A stretch of 64,000 nt of DNA from contig NZ_JAVAMP010000004.1 in NCBI RefSeq assembly GCF_030730905.1, forward strand, positions 62,001-126,000, read 5' to 3'. The stretch is from Chengkuizengella axinellae. GTDB lineage: Bacteria > Bacillota > Bacilli > Paenibacillales > KCTC-33759. Position numbers and translations under genes: made by a program. Below the pieces are notes generated by a model that saw only the letters and a program-made list of their open reading frames with translations, had not been told where the DNA came from and did no database searches. Shown here piece after piece: positions 45,248-54,903 of the stretch (within the stretch, counting starts at the first letter, position 1; each line of letters begins with the position of its first letter).

Positions 45248-46153
45248 TTAATATCCTGTTAATTCAATCCAACTCCCTAATAAATGATCATCCTCGTGGT
45301 TATCAAATTCTACAAAACCAGAACCATCAAAAAACGTGATTTCACCAAAAAAAAGTTGTCCTTGTACAACAAACCAATCAATTCTAACATGTCTCATATT
45401 CGATGCTAATTTTTCTGATAACTGAATCATTTTATTAAGATGTTCTGGTCTTTCTAATAACGTATTTGATGTTGAACCTTCTTGCGAAATCTGAGTTCTT
45501 CTCCAATTTCTATCATAAAAATCTTGTTTATGATTAGCGAATCTATTTGTATGCACTTGAATTAATTTTACTGTTCCATTAAAGCACAAAACCTTGTAAT
45601 CATCCGGTGCCTTCCCTGTGTCTGAAATAAATTCCTCACACGTAATCCTTGCTTTAATATTTTTGTAAGGCCACTCCCTACCGTACCAATAATGATTTCT
45701 CTTCAACCACTTATTTAATTTCCGTTTAGACTCTTTAATATCTAGTCTATCTTTGTTTGTACAAATAATATTTCTACCTGAGCTGTGTGTGCATTTAAGT
45801 ACAAATTGATTAGGAAGGGCATTCCAATCAATTTCTTCCACAGTATTATAAATTCCAATATGAGGAATAAGATATTGCTCTCCAATCGATTGTTTAATAT
45901 ATGAACGAACCTCATATTTATCAACATATCTAGTATATTCAGGTTTCCTATCATGTAACTTTAGCCATTGCAGTTTTTCATTAAATGTAGAAGGATTTGC
46001 TGTATTTAGTTTTTTCCCTGTTTCACACCAATAGACTAACTTCAAATAAAACTCATCTGACAACCAATTCAATAATCCAGAGCCACCCATATGTTTAAAA
46101 ACTTTTAAAGGAACTTTTATGAAACGAAAAAAAATAGGTCTTAATTCTTTCAC
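45248..46153 (-). CDS. TupA-like ATP-grasp protein
   Basis: 301-residue protein of the TupA-like ATP-grasp family (PF14305), often found in capsule and teichuronopeptide loci. Family marks: FNEKLQWLKLHDRKPEYTRYVDKYEVR near the N-terminus, FVLKCTHSSGRNIIC (ATP-binding Lys), ITCEEFISD, DYKVLCFNGTVKLIQV and the metal-binding end RIDWFVVQGQLFFGEITFFDGSGF. These proteins are thought to attach amino acids or polyglutamate-type chains to polysaccharides through amide bonds; here the likely acceptors are uronic acids. The start is GTG with AAGGAG 7 bases upstream. Leaves 108 bases before the GT2 gene. Confidence 0.87.
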   Translation of the reverse strand: MKELRPIFFRFIKVPLKVFKHMGGSGLLNWLSDEFYLKLVYWCETGKKLNTANPSTFNEKLQWLKLHDRKPEYTRYVDKYEVRSYIKQSIGEQYLIPHIGIYNTVEEIDWNALPNQFVLKCTHSSGRNIICTNKDRLDIKESKRKLNKWLKRNHYWYGREWPYKNIKARITCEEFISDTGKAPDDYKVLCFNGTVKLIQVHTNRFANHKQDFYDRNWRRTQISQEGSTSNTLLERPEHLNKMIQLSEKLASNMRHVRIDWFVVQGQLFFGEITFFDGSGFVEFDNHEDDHLLGSWIELTGY

Positions 46154-46382
46154 GTGATTTCTCCTTAATATATAAATATTTTTCTATTCTCTAACTCTAC
46201 TAATTCTCATCACTATTACTAGAACTAATCTCTACACTCTACTAACTAGGATATTCATCTCGATTTTTTTTATTACAAAATCATTAATCATCTTTCAATT
46301 TCCCAGTAGAATTAATGATCATAAAGTGACAGTTAATAGAGTACATATATTAAATGAACTTAATAATTGGAGGTTATTAATA

Positions 46383-47678
46383 ATGAAATATTCAAAAAAC
46401 CTATTACTTCTTCTTTGTTTAGACCTACTTATCTTCTTATCCTTGATCACAGCAGGACAGTGGGTGAGTTCTGTAACAACCACAATATCCATCTCATTTA
46501 CTGTGTTATCCTCACTCGTTTTTATCACCCTTCATTATTTCTTTTTTCGAAGGATGCTTTTAAAGTACTTAGAAGATCAATATCAAAAGAAAGGTCATGA
46601 ATTAACTTCAAAAATAGCTTTTGATGTTCCAGCAGCGGAATTATTAGAAAGAGAACCTGTTCAATTAAATGATCGTGGGATTATGGAATCTATACATCAT
46701 CAATGCATCTTAGTCACAGGTGCTGGGGGATCGGTAGGCTCTGAAATTTGCAGACAAATCAGCAGCTATCATCCGGATAGTGTTGTTTTATTAGGTCATG
46801 GTGAATATAGTATTTATCTAATAGAGAAGGAATTAAAACAACGTTACCCTAGTATTCAATTTTTCACAGAAATTGCCGATGTCCAAGATCGATCAAAAAT
46901 GTTTAATATATTTAAAAAATATAAGCCTGCAATTGTTTATCATACTGCAGCTCATAAACATGTTTCTTTAATGGAACGCAATCCTGAAGAAGCTGTAAAA
47001 AATAATATCATTGGAACAAGAAATGTTGCTGAAGCAGCTGATTTTGCTAAAGTTAAAACATTTGTCATGACCTCTTCAGATAAGGCTGTTCATCCTACCA
47101 GTGTAATGGGAGCCACAAAACGAGTGGCAGAAATGGTGATTCAGCATATGAATACAGTGAGTAAAACAAACTTTATTGCCGTCCGTTTTGGAAATGTGCT
47201 AGGAAGCAGGGGAAGTGCCATTTCACTATTTAAGAAGCAAATTCAAGAAGGAGGACCTATAACCATAACTCACCCAGAAATGGAACGGTATTTTATGACA
47301 GTATCTGAAGCAGCCCGTCTTGTCATTCAAGCTGGCACTTTAGATAATGAAGGAGAGCTTTTTGTGCTTGATATGGGGGAACCAATCAAAATTGTAGATC
47401 TAGTACATAAATTAATTAAAAAATCCGGATACACACAAGATGAGATAAAGATCAAATTCACTGGGATTGGACCAGGAGAAAAATTATATGAAGAGCTTCT
47501 AAGCCCTGAGGAAACAAATCATCAGAAAGTATTTGAAAGTATTTATATTGGCCATTCAAACTATATGGAGTATAACCTATTAATCCAAATTATAAATGAA
47601 GTAGAAAATATGATGCCAGAACAAATAAAGAGTAAATTATTTGCTATTGTAAACCATAATGAGACAGCTAAAGTATAG
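46383..47678 (+). CDS. CapD-like nucleotide-sugar 4,6-dehydratase, membrane-anchored
   Basis: 431 residues, the only plus-strand gene in this part of the locus. Two N-terminal membrane helices (about 5-60), then an SDR domain: VTGAGGSVGSEICRQI (about 110-125), YHTAAHKHVSLMERNPEEA, TSSDKAVHPTSVMGATKR (active-site Thr/Ser, Asp, Lys and Met in place of Tyr), and RFGNVLGSRGSAISLFKKQI. It belongs to the CapD/PglF/WbpM family that makes UDP-4-keto-6-deoxy-GlcNAc, in a short form with only two helices instead of four. TGGAGG lies 9 bases before the ATG used. Product would feed bacillosamine- or QuiNAc-type sugars. Confidence 0.88.
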   Translation: MKYSKNLLLLLCLDLLIFLSLITAGQWVSSVTTTISISFTVLSSLVFITLHYFFFRRMLLKYLEDQYQKKGHELTSKIAFDVPAAELLEREPVQLNDRGIMESIHHQCILVTGAGGSVGSEICRQISSYHPDSVVLLGHGEYSIYLIEKELKQRYPSIQFFTEIADVQDRSKMFNIFKKYKPAIVYHTAAHKHVSLMERNPEEAVKNNIIGTRNVAEAADFAKVKTFVMTSSDKAVHPTSVMGATKRVAEMVIQHMNTVSKTNFIAVRFGNVLGSRGSAISLFKKQIQEGGPITITHPEMERYFMTVSEAARLVIQAGTLDNEGELFVLDMGEPIKIVDLVHKLIKKSGYTQDEIKIKFTGIGPGEKLYEELLSPEETNHQKVFESIYIGHSNYMEYNLLIQIINEVENMMPEQIKSKLFAIVNHNETAKV

Positions 47679-47754
47679 TATTTAACTTGATATATATTTA
47701 TACATAAATAATTGTTAAGCATTCAAACTTCACATTTAATATTATCCTCTAACT

Positions 47755-47783
47755 AAAATAGCCTCCATTATGGAGGCTATTTT
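47755..47783. terminator. Bidirectional terminator between convergent genes
   Basis: 13-bp stem AAAATAGCCTCCA / TGGAGGCTATTTT with a 3-base loop between the plus-strand dehydratase and the minus-strand epimerase gene. Confidence 0.9.
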
Positions 47784-47808
47784 AAACTATATACACAATT
47801 CCTTTAAT

Positions 47809-48744
47809 CTAGTTTACCAATGAATAGTTTTTGTAGAAATCAATTGTTTCCTTTAAACCATTATCAAGTGAATGTAATAAATCCCAATTTAAGTACTTTT
47901 TTGTTATATCATTACATAAAAGACTATCAATAATTTCACCTTCTCGTGCTTTTTGATAAATAGGTGCTTGATTATTATTCAATAAATTTGTCATCTTGTT
48001 AAATAAATCATTAATTGTTACTTGAGCAGAGGAAGAAACATTAAATATTCGTCCATCTCCATAATGTAAAGCTTGAATATTTGCAGTGGCTACATCTTTA
48101 ACATAAATAAAGTCTCTAGTCTGTTCACCATCACCATAAATAATAATATCCTTATGATTAGTCATATTATTAGCAAATATGGAAACGACTCCTCCTTCTC
48201 CTAAATGATTTTGGCGTGGACCATAGACATTACTATATCGTAAAATAGTAGATTTTACCCCATAATACTGTGATGCAAATTTCAAATATTCCTCTACTGT
48301 ACATTTAGATAGTCCGTAAGGTGATTGAGGATTAGTTTGGTGGTGGATATCAATAGGCAAATATTGAGTCTCACCATATACCGCTGCTGATGATGCAAAT
48401 ATAATTTTTTTGACCTTGTTTCTTTTTGCTGCTTCAATTACATTTAAAGATCCCTTAATGTTTATTTCTGCATCGTGCATCATATCTATTGTAGAATTCA
48501 CAACAGATACATGTGCAGCTTGATGTATGATATAATCAGGTCTAGTTTTTTGTACAATTTGCTGAAATTCTTTACTAGAAATATCACATAAATAAAAATC
48601 AATTTTATCTAAGATAATATTATTCAATTTACCTGTGCTGAGGTTATCCACTACAATGACTTCGTATTGTTTTTTAAGCAATTGCTCTACTATATGAGAA
48701 CCTATAAAACCACATCCACCAGTTACCATAATTTTTACATTCAT
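47809..48744 (-). CDS. NAD-dependent epimerase, UDP-glucose 4-epimerase-like
   Basis: 311-residue SDR enzyme. GGCGFIGSHIVEQLL (NAD binding), HQAAHVSVVNSTIDMMHDAE, FASSAAVYGE (Ser), YGLSKCTVEEYL (Tyr-x3-Lys) and GDGEQTRDFIYVKDVA are those of the GalE-like group. It could interconvert UDP-Glc/UDP-Gal or the N-acetylated forms; sequence alone does not decide. GGGAGG lies 6 bases before the ATG used; an ATG just upstream is too near. It directly follows the sugar transferase gene by 13 bases, so the epimerase may supply its substrate. Confidence 0.87.
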   Translation of the reverse strand: MNVKIMVTGGCGFIGSHIVEQLLKKQYEVIVVDNLSTGKLNNIILDKIDFYLCDISSKEFQQIVQKTRPDYIIHQAAHVSVVNSTIDMMHDAEINIKGSLNVIEAAKRNKVKKIIFASSAAVYGETQYLPIDIHHQTNPQSPYGLSKCTVEEYLKFASQYYGVKSTILRYSNVYGPRQNHLGEGGVVSIFANNMTNHKDIIIYGDGEQTRDFIYVKDVATANIQALHYGDGRIFNVSSSAQVTINDLFNKMTNLLNNNQAPIYQKAREGEIIDSLLCNDITKKYLNWDLLHSLDNGLKETIDFYKNYSLVN

Positions 48745-48757
48745 CATTGTCCTCCCT

Positions 48758-49417
48758 TTATCTTGACCCTATTCCAGAAAAAATAATGAAGATGGTTTTA
48801 TAAAAAATTTTAAATTCAAAATATAATTTCCTGTTGTTAATATAATGTAAGTCAAGTGATAATTTCTCTTTAGCTGTCAACTCATATCCACCATTAACCT
48901 GTGCCCATCCTGTAATTCCAGGTTTTACTTGTAATCTATCCGTAAAGTTAGGCACTTCTTTTAGAAATTTCTTTGTAAAGGTAGGTGTTTCAGGTCTTGG
49001 TCCAATAATACTCATGTCACCTTTTAAAACATTAATAAATTGAGGAATTTCATCAATTCTTCGTTTTCTTATAAATCTACCTACTAAAGTAATACGTGGA
49101 TCATTTTTGCTTGTCCATAATATTCCACCATGATCAGATCTCATTGAACGTAGTTTAATCATCTTAAAGTGTTTTCCGTTACGTCCAACTCTATCTTGTA
49201 TGTAGAATGCAGGCCCAGATGTTTCTAGTTTAATTAATATTGCAAATACTAGGATAATAGGAGCGCTAATTAGCAACCCAAATACTGATAACAATATGTC
49301 TAATGTACGTTTGATAAATGAAAATACCACCATCTTATACTTTGAGTGCGTGAATTCCTTTTGTGTCATTAATGAATCACTATGATTCGGTTGATACTCT
49401 ATACTTTTTTCAATCAT
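48758..49417 (-). CDS. Priming sugar-1-phosphate transferase (undecaprenyl phosphate)
   Basis: 219-residue monotopic transferase of the bacterial sugar transferase family (PF02397), which starts repeat-unit assembly by moving a sugar-1-phosphate to undecaprenyl phosphate. One N-terminal hydrophobic re-entrant segment (LDILLSVFGLLISAPIILVFAI, about 39-60) follows KRT. The catalytic region has FKMIKLRSM, RKRRIDEIPQFINVLKGDMSIIGPRPE and VKPGITGWAQVNGG. It lacks the large N-terminal membrane part of WbaP/WcaJ proteins, as usual for EpsL/PglC-type enzymes. AAGGTG lies upstream of the ATG. Likely first committed enzyme of the polymer; substrate possibly an acetamido sugar. Confidence 0.92.
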   Translation of the reverse strand: MIEKSIEYQPNHSDSLMTQKEFTHSKYKMVVFSFIKRTLDILLSVFGLLISAPIILVFAILIKLETSGPAFYIQDRVGRNGKHFKMIKLRSMRSDHGGILWTSKNDPRITLVGRFIRKRRIDEIPQFINVLKGDMSIIGPRPETPTFTKKFLKEVPNFTDRLQVKPGITGWAQVNGGYELTAKEKLSLDLHYINNRKLYFEFKIFYKTIFIIFSGIGSR

Positions 49418-49529
49418 TGTCTCACCTTTCCATATTTTATAGATACACCATCCTATGCGGATCTATTTTATATTATGTTTGTCAAAAGGATATTTTTAAT
49501 AAAATATAAATGATCTTATTCTGTAAGAA

Positions 49530-50696
49530 TTAATCTCGATTAAATAAATCCCGAGTATACACCTTATCTTTAACATCTTGAATCTCAGGACTGAGTCGAT
49601 TCGAAACAATTACATCCGATAACCTCTTAAACTCACTAAGTTCCTTGATTACCTGTGAATGAAAGAATTTTTCTTCTTCTAATCCAGGTTCATACACTAC
49701 CACTTCAATGCCTTTGGCTTTAATTCTCTTCATAATCCCTTGTATGGAAGAGGTTCTAAAATTATCCGAATTTGATTTCATCGTTAACCTATAAATACCT
49801 ACAACTTTAGGTTTGTGGGCAACTATCATTTCTGCTATATGGTCTTTTCTGGTTCGGTTTGAATCCACAATTGCACCTACAATATTATTAGGTATATCAG
49901 CGTAATTAGCTCTTAACTGCTTAGTATCCTTTGGTAAACAATACCCTCCATATCCAAATGAAGGATTGTTATAATGTGTCCCAATTCTCGGGTCCAATCC
50001 CACACCTTCAATAATTTCCTTTGTATTTAAACCTCTAATTTCAGCATACGTATCTAATTCGTTAAAATAAGCCACTCTCATAGCAAGATATGTATTTGAA
50101 AAAAGCTTTACAGCTTCGGCTTCAGTTGCATTTGCAAATAAAATATCGATGTCCTTTTTAATGGCTCCTTCCGCTAATAAATTTGCAAACTTCTCTGCTC
50201 TATGTGATTTCTCACCGACAACAATTCTCGAAGGGTATAAATTATCGTATAGAGCTTTTCCTTCTCTCAAAAATTCTGGTGAAAAAATGATATTATCTGT
50301 CTGGAACATTTCTTTCATTTTTTCTGTATAGCCAACGGGCACTGTTGATTTAATCACCACTACTGCATCTGGATTTATTGTTAATACATTCTGAATTACA
50401 TCTTCTACAGAGCTAGTATTAAAATAATTTTTCTCAGGGTCATAATCTGTTGGTGTTGAAATAATAACAAACTCTGCACCTTCATATGCCTTATATGGAT
50501 CTGTAGTTGCTGTCAAATTTAATTCTTTTGTTGCTAAAAACTCTTCAATCCCGGTATCAGCTATGGGAGACTTCCTGTTATTAATCAGCTCTACTTTTTC
50601 CTGATTAATGTCCAGTGCCACTACTTCATTATGCTGAGACAATAATATGGCTATGGATAGCCCCACATATCCTGTCCCTGCTATTGTGATTTTCAT
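49530..50696 (-). CDS. ugd: UDP-glucose 6-dehydrogenase, 388-residue type
   Basis: Oxidises UDP-glucose to UDP-glucuronate with NAD+. 388 residues, the exact length class of E. coli-type Ugd. NAD-binding [11 protein letters not shown] (6-16), [33 protein letters not shown] and catalytic [14 protein letters not shown] (Cys in GGYC, about 253) are intact. AGGAGG lies upstream of the ATG. It is distinct from the longer TuaD-type enzyme at 58268, so the locus has two non-orthologous enzymes for one step. Its 338-base upstream region holds leader element copy C after a strong terminator. Confidence 0.94.
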   Translation of the reverse strand: MKITIAGTGYVGLSIAILLSQHNEVVALDINQEKVELINNRKSPIADTGIEEFLATKELNLTATTDPYKAYEGAEFVIISTPTDYDPEKNYFNTSSVEDVIQNVLTINPDAVVVIKSTVPVGYTEKMKEMFQTDNIIFSPEFLREGKALYDNLYPSRIVVGEKSHRAEKFANLLAEGAIKKDIDILFANATEAEAVKLFSNTYLAMRVAYFNELDTYAEIRGLNTKEIIEGVGLDPRIGTHYNNPSFGYGGYCLPKDTKQLRANYADIPNNIVGAIVDSNRTRKDHIAEMIVAHKPKVVGIYRLTMKSNSDNFRTSSIQGIMKRIKAKGIEVVVYEPGLEEEKFFHSQVIKELSEFKRLSDVIVSNRLSPEIQDVKDKVYTRDLFNRD

Positions 50697-50822
50697 TACT
50701 AATGATTTCCTCCTCTGCTTCGCAATATATGTACATTCAGATTAGTATTAATCTAGTAATGTTATAGATTATTTGTATGCTGATGGATAAATAATAGTAC
50801 TGGAGAGGAAGAAATTCATAGA

Positions 50823-50927
50823 AAAAAAACTATCTGAGTCTTTCGGAGCAGTCGTCGAATCCATCATTAAAGGTAGTTTTTGTTTAAACATTGGATTTGT
50901 TAACTTATTAATTCTGGTGTTATAAAA
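50823..50927 (-). promoter_or_regulatory. Conserved leader element, copy C (upstream of ugd)
   Basis: Minus strand: AAACAAAAACTACC at the 5' side, GATGGATTCGACGAC, CTCCGAAAGACTCAGATAG and an eight-T run at the 3' side. AAAAACT and AGTTTTT can pair over 7 bp; the small hairpin of copies A and B is weakened here (GGAG lost). The core ends 126 bases before the ugd start. TTATAAC lies 34 bases before the core as in copy A. It follows the strong terminator at 50928-50974. Confidence 0.6.
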
Positions 50928-50974
50928 AAATAGCTCTTACCTTCCACATAAATCGTGGAAGGTAAGAGCTATTT
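50928..50974 (-). terminator. Very strong terminator after the epimerase gene at 51035
   Basis: Perfect 20-bp inverted repeat (AAATAGCTCTTACCTTCCAC and its complement) with a 7-base loop, followed on the minus strand by TTTTTATAAC, 60 bases after the stop codon. Confidence 0.93.
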
Positions 50975-51034
50975 AAATAAGAAGGGAAATTAAGAAGTGT
51001 TAAATAGGAAAGCAGCTTGTAAGGTTGTGGGAAT

Positions 51035-52063
51035 CTATTTAACCCCGTAATACCCTACATACCAATCCGTAAACTTCTGAAGACCATCTTGAATCGAGGT
51101 TTTCGGTTTAAACTCTACTGCCTCCTTCAATAAGTCTGTTGAAGCATATGTAGCGGGAACATCTCCTGGTTTGATTGGTTCAAAACTCTTCTTAAATACA
51201 ACTTCTCTACCCAATGATTGACTAAGTGCTTGCTCTAATGTTTCTATAAAGACCATTAATTTCTCTGGGTTATTGTTTCCAATATTAAATACCTTATGCT
51301 GAACCCCATCTCCTTTAGGTGGTTGGCTTATCAGTCGTTCAATTCCTTCTACAATATCATCAATGTAGGTAAAATCACGGTAAAGGTCATTTTTAAAGTC
51401 ACCATTGTTAAAGATTTTAATGGGTTTACCTGCAAAATGTTGATCTGTAAAACCAAAATATGCCATGTCTGGTCGCCCCATAGGACCATAAACCGTAAAA
51501 AAGCGTAGTCCCGTAGCAGGAATGTTGTATAGATGGCTATATGTATGTGCCATTAATTCATTGGATTTTTTCGTAGAGGCATAAAGGGATACAGGATTGT
51601 CTACAAAATCCGTTTCTTCAAAAGGCACCTTTTTATTGGCTCCATAAACAGAACTAGAGGAAGCATACACTAAATGTTCAACAGGATGGTGTCTACACGC
51701 TTCAAGAATATTGTAAAACCCGATAATGTTGCTTTGAATATATGCATCGGGATTTTCTATTGAATATCGTACACCAGCTTGAGCTGCTAGATGGACTACG
51801 AAACTTGGTTTGTACTCTTCAAAAATATGTAACATTTCTGCCTTATCAGATATATCTTGCTTCAAAAACGTAAACTGCTCAAAAGTCTGCAGTTGTTCTA
51901 AACGTGCCTGTTTAAGATTCACATCATAATAATCATTGATGTTATCGACACCAATTACTTTACATCCCTGCTCTAATAGCTTTTTAGATACATAATAGCC
52001 AATGAAACCTGCTACTCCTGTAATGACATATACTTTTTTGAGATGAAGTGATTTATCATTCAA
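51035..52063 (-). CDS. UDP-glucuronate 4-epimerase-like SDR enzyme (copy 2)
   Basis: 342 residues, close paralogue of the gene at 57259. GVAGFIGYYVSKKLLEQG (NAD binding), HLAAQAGVRYSIENPDAY, YASSSSVYGANKKVPF, YASTKKSNELMAHTYSHLY (Tyr-x3-Lys) and RFFTVYGPMGRPDMAYFGFT are the hallmarks of the UDP-GlcA 4-epimerase group (LspL/Cap1J/Gla-like), which makes UDP-galacturonate. Start TTG with GGAGAGG 8 bases upstream, the same start type as its paralogue. It precedes ugd2 but is separated from it by a terminator and leader element C. Followed upstream by a decayed rmlB copy, suggesting a block duplication. Confidence 0.9.
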   Translation of the reverse strand: MNDKSLHLKKVYVITGVAGFIGYYVSKKLLEQGCKVIGVDNINDYYDVNLKQARLEQLQTFEQFTFLKQDISDKAEMLHIFEEYKPSFVVHLAAQAGVRYSIENPDAYIQSNIIGFYNILEACRHHPVEHLVYASSSSVYGANKKVPFEETDFVDNPVSLYASTKKSNELMAHTYSHLYNIPATGLRFFTVYGPMGRPDMAYFGFTDQHFAGKPIKIFNNGDFKNDLYRDFTYIDDIVEGIERLISQPPKGDGVQHKVFNIGNNNPEKLMVFIETLEQALSQSLGREVVFKKSFEPIKPGDVPATYASTDLLKEAVEFKPKTSIQDGLQKFTDWYVGYYGVK

Positions 52064-52394
52064 TTATTATTCCTCTCCTTTACTAACCTTTAAATCTACA
52101 ACCAATAACAAGCTAGTTATTCATACGTAAATTTTAAATCCTTGAAAGTATTTCTATCCTTTTATTATGATCTAAACTTACTGTCTCAGCCATCTTTTCC
52201 ACTACATCATTATATACAGGAGCATAATTCATCTACTCCTTCACAATACTCTTGTCTGAAAATTTATATCATCATAATTTAAACAGTAGTTTGTCTACAA
52301 ATCTAAGTATATTCTGATCAGGAGTGAATTATGCTGCTATAGTTGTTTCTAAAACTGAAGAGATTAAAAGATTAAGAGATTATCTTACAGTATA
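52064..52394. other. Gene-free stretch with a short remnant frame
   Basis: 331 bases. A minus-strand frame of 32 codons (about 52136-52234, starting MNYAPVYNDVVEKMAETVS) has a poorly spaced GGAG and looks like the end of a lost gene. Nothing else is supported. Confidence 0.4.
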
Positions 52395-53401
52395 TCAATT
52401 ACCCTTGTTTAATATATTCTTCACCCAATCTGTATGATTTAAATACCATTCAATCGTTTCCCTCATTCCTTGTTCAAAAGTATAAACAGGTTTCCATCCT
52501 AATTGAGTTGTTATTTTCGTATTATCTATACCGTATCTTCTATCATGTCCGAGACGATCCTCAACATATTGAATAAGGTCCTCTAATTTCCCTAGCGTTG
52601 CAACTATTAGTATAACAACTTCTATGTTTGATTTTTCATTATGACCACCAATATTATAAACCTCTCCAACCTTTCCTTTGTTTAAAACAATATCAATAGC
52701 AGAGCAATGGTCAGATACGTGCAACCAATCTCTTATTTGCAATCCATCGCCATACACTGGGAGAGGCTTTTCTTCCAAACAGTGATGAATCATTAATGGA
52801 ACAAGTTTCTCTGGAAACTGATAAGGCCCATAATTATTACTACACCGAGTAATGTTCATCGGCAAACCATAAGTCTCATGATATGCCCTAACAAGCATAT
52901 CAGCACTCGCCTTTGATGCTGAATAGGGACTATTTGGTGCGAGGCAAGTTTTCTCTGTAAAATAACCTTTTTCTCCTAAAGTACCATACACTTCATCTGT
53001 TGAATAAATTTTACTCCTTTTTTAAATTCTCTATCATACTTGTCAGATGATACTTTCCAATTCTTCTTAGCTGTATCTAATAATGCTTGTGTACCTATAA
53101 CATTTGTTTTTAAAAAGATTTCCGGGTCATCAATACTACGATCAACATGAGATTCTGCCGCAAAATTAATAACTACATCAATGTTATACTGACTAAAAAT
53201 ATCATTTAGAAGATCTCTATTACATATGTCACCTTTAATAAAGTGATAATTTTCATGATCTACTCTGTCTACTAAGCTTTCTAAATTACTTGCATAAGTT
53301 AATAAATCTAAATTGATAATCGTATATTTATACTTGGAAAGTAAAAATTTAATAAAATTAAAACCGATAAATCCCGCCCCGCCTGTTATTAAAATGTTCA
53401 T
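52395..53401 (-). pseudogene. rmlB: dTDP-glucose 4,6-dehydratase, second copy with a small deletion
   Basis: Two frames make one RmlB paralogue. The 5' frame (52976-53401) has GGAGFIGFNF and AAESHVDRSIDDPE and runs to KKGVKFIQ, then QMKCMVL and stop; the 3' frame resumes at [15 protein letters not shown]. In the intact copy this place reads [15 protein letters not shown]. The DNA reads ATTCAACAGATGAAG, which fits loss of about 7 bases between two TCAA repeats, removing Val-Ser and shifting the frame just before the catalytic Thr-Asp-Glu. It should be inactive; the copy at 39541 can replace it. Later substitutions ([14 protein letters not shown]) suggest relaxed selection. Confidence 0.9.
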
Positions 53402-54222
53402 TTTAAAACTCCTTTTTACGTATAAATTTGTTAAGTTGTTTGATAAGTGACATATGACATTTTATTCCTCAGTTATATGATTTCAAGACTTTTTTCGTTT
53501 GTAATACCTTTGTATAAAAAAGAGCATTGTTTATAATATGTGCTTTTCAGATACCTCCACAGAAATTTCTGTCTATTGTTACTATATGACCATAGTTTTA
53601 AAAAAGTGAACAATGAAATATTAAGTTATGTATTATTCTTTCACTTTATAAGATACTTATTTAAGACAAACTATTTATTGATACCATAGTTAAATTAAAT
53701 ATTAAAATAAATAATTTGGGAAACTAGTTATTATCAAAAAAGAGGTTAGAATTAACTTATAATAATAGGATTAGTGGAAAATGAATAAAAATTTTATAAT
53801 TTTGGGAGAGGGGTCAAGCACAAGTAGATTCGATATTAGCGGTTAAAAACTAGGAATGAGGATGCTGGTTCTTGTTATTCATAGGGATGCAGTTCTCTTT
53901 GAATATGCGGATTATAAGGAAATTGTTTGTACCATCCGTGTGTAATATCAATGATAAATTAAACAGATCAAGTAATATTGACATCATAATAGATTAGAGA
54001 AGGGACAAGAAATTAAAGCTATTAAATCTAGCTTAGATGTATATAGTTATGTTATTTGTTCAGGTTCTTCTGCATTATTTCTGAAAGGAAGTGTAGTGAA
54101 TTATCGAGTTTAATTAAAAATCAAATAACCCCGTAGAGGTAATTTAAGTAGACAATGTTTTGCCAATAACTGATTACCCCAATAGACTTATACGAAGAGG
54201 TTATTTGTTAATTCTCCTAGAG
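53402..54222. other. Gene-free, decayed stretch
   Basis: 821 bases. Two short plus-strand frames without starts or ribosome binding sites (around 53856-53943 and 54002-54113) look like remnants. CAAATAACC (54122-54130) and GGTTATTTG (54199-54207), with GGTAAT/ATTACC nested inside, form a long imperfect hairpin after the VanZ-like gene, possibly its terminator or the end of a lost mobile element. Confidence 0.4.
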
Positions 54223-54702
54223 TTAAAACTTCTTTTGTTTTTGTATTCCAAACAAAGTTAACAAGTAGTACATACTTATTCCTACTAAAGAGCCTAGACT
54301 ATCTATCAAGACATCCCTTACCTCAGGACCTCTCCCAGGTACGTATAGTTGATGAAATTCATCGGAAATTGCGTATAGGATGCATATTGCAAAAGCCAAA
54401 GTATAAGATTTAAATCCAATCATATCACTTCTTCTGATTGCAATAATAACTAATAACCCTAACACTAAGTATGTAAAGAAATGAGCATTTTTACGTACAA
54501 AATGATTCATTGTATTGATATTTATATCATGTTTTGGAGTAATGTTATCTACGGTTACTATGACAACTTCTGAAACATTTCTGCTAAGATTGTCTGACTG
54601 GCTAGCAACTTGAGATGATAAATAAAATATGAGCAGCATCCATAGGAATACTACTGCTAGAGAGGTTATGAATTTTAATTGTTTTCTTTTATTAGACATC
54701 AT
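54223..54702 (-). CDS. VanZ-like membrane protein
   Basis: 159 residues with four predicted helices. The VanZ family pattern is RKNAHFFTYLVLGLLVI (about 70-86) and DEFHQLYVPGRGPEVRDVLIDSLGSLVG (about 112-139, conserved Asp/Glu, His and Asp). VanZ relatives alter glycopeptide susceptibility in some species, but most are found near polysaccharide or wall genes with unknown function. GGA lies 7 bases before the ATG at 54702 (a second ATG follows directly). It is 187 bases after the membrane-anchored protein gene; no shared operon is certain. Confidence 0.85.
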   Translation of the reverse strand: MMSNKRKQLKFITSLAVVFLWMLLIFYLSSQVASQSDNLSRNVSEVVIVTVDNITPKHDININTMNHFVRKNAHFFTYLVLGLLVIIAIRRSDMIGFKSYTLAFAICILYAISDEFHQLYVPGRGPEVRDVLIDSLGSLVGISMYYLLTLFGIQKQKKF

Positions 54703-54877
54703 GTGTCGTTCCTTTTAGTATTAGTAATTAATAATATTACTCAGCTAAAATTGCTTTGGAAGAGCAAAATAATGATTTAATTATACAAACCAATCGTTTT
54801 TTTTAACTATAAATTAATATTCTCAGTATGATCATTTACTATACGTGTCTATTTATGATTCCTTATAAAATAGAAAA

Positions 54878-54903
54878 ACAGTGGATCAACTAGCTACCAC
54901 TGT
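54878..54903 (-). terminator. Terminator overlapping the end of the gene at 54890
   Basis: Stem ACAGTGG / CCACTGT (minus strand) followed by TTTTTC. The left arm covers the last codons of the upstream gene. Confidence 0.75.
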
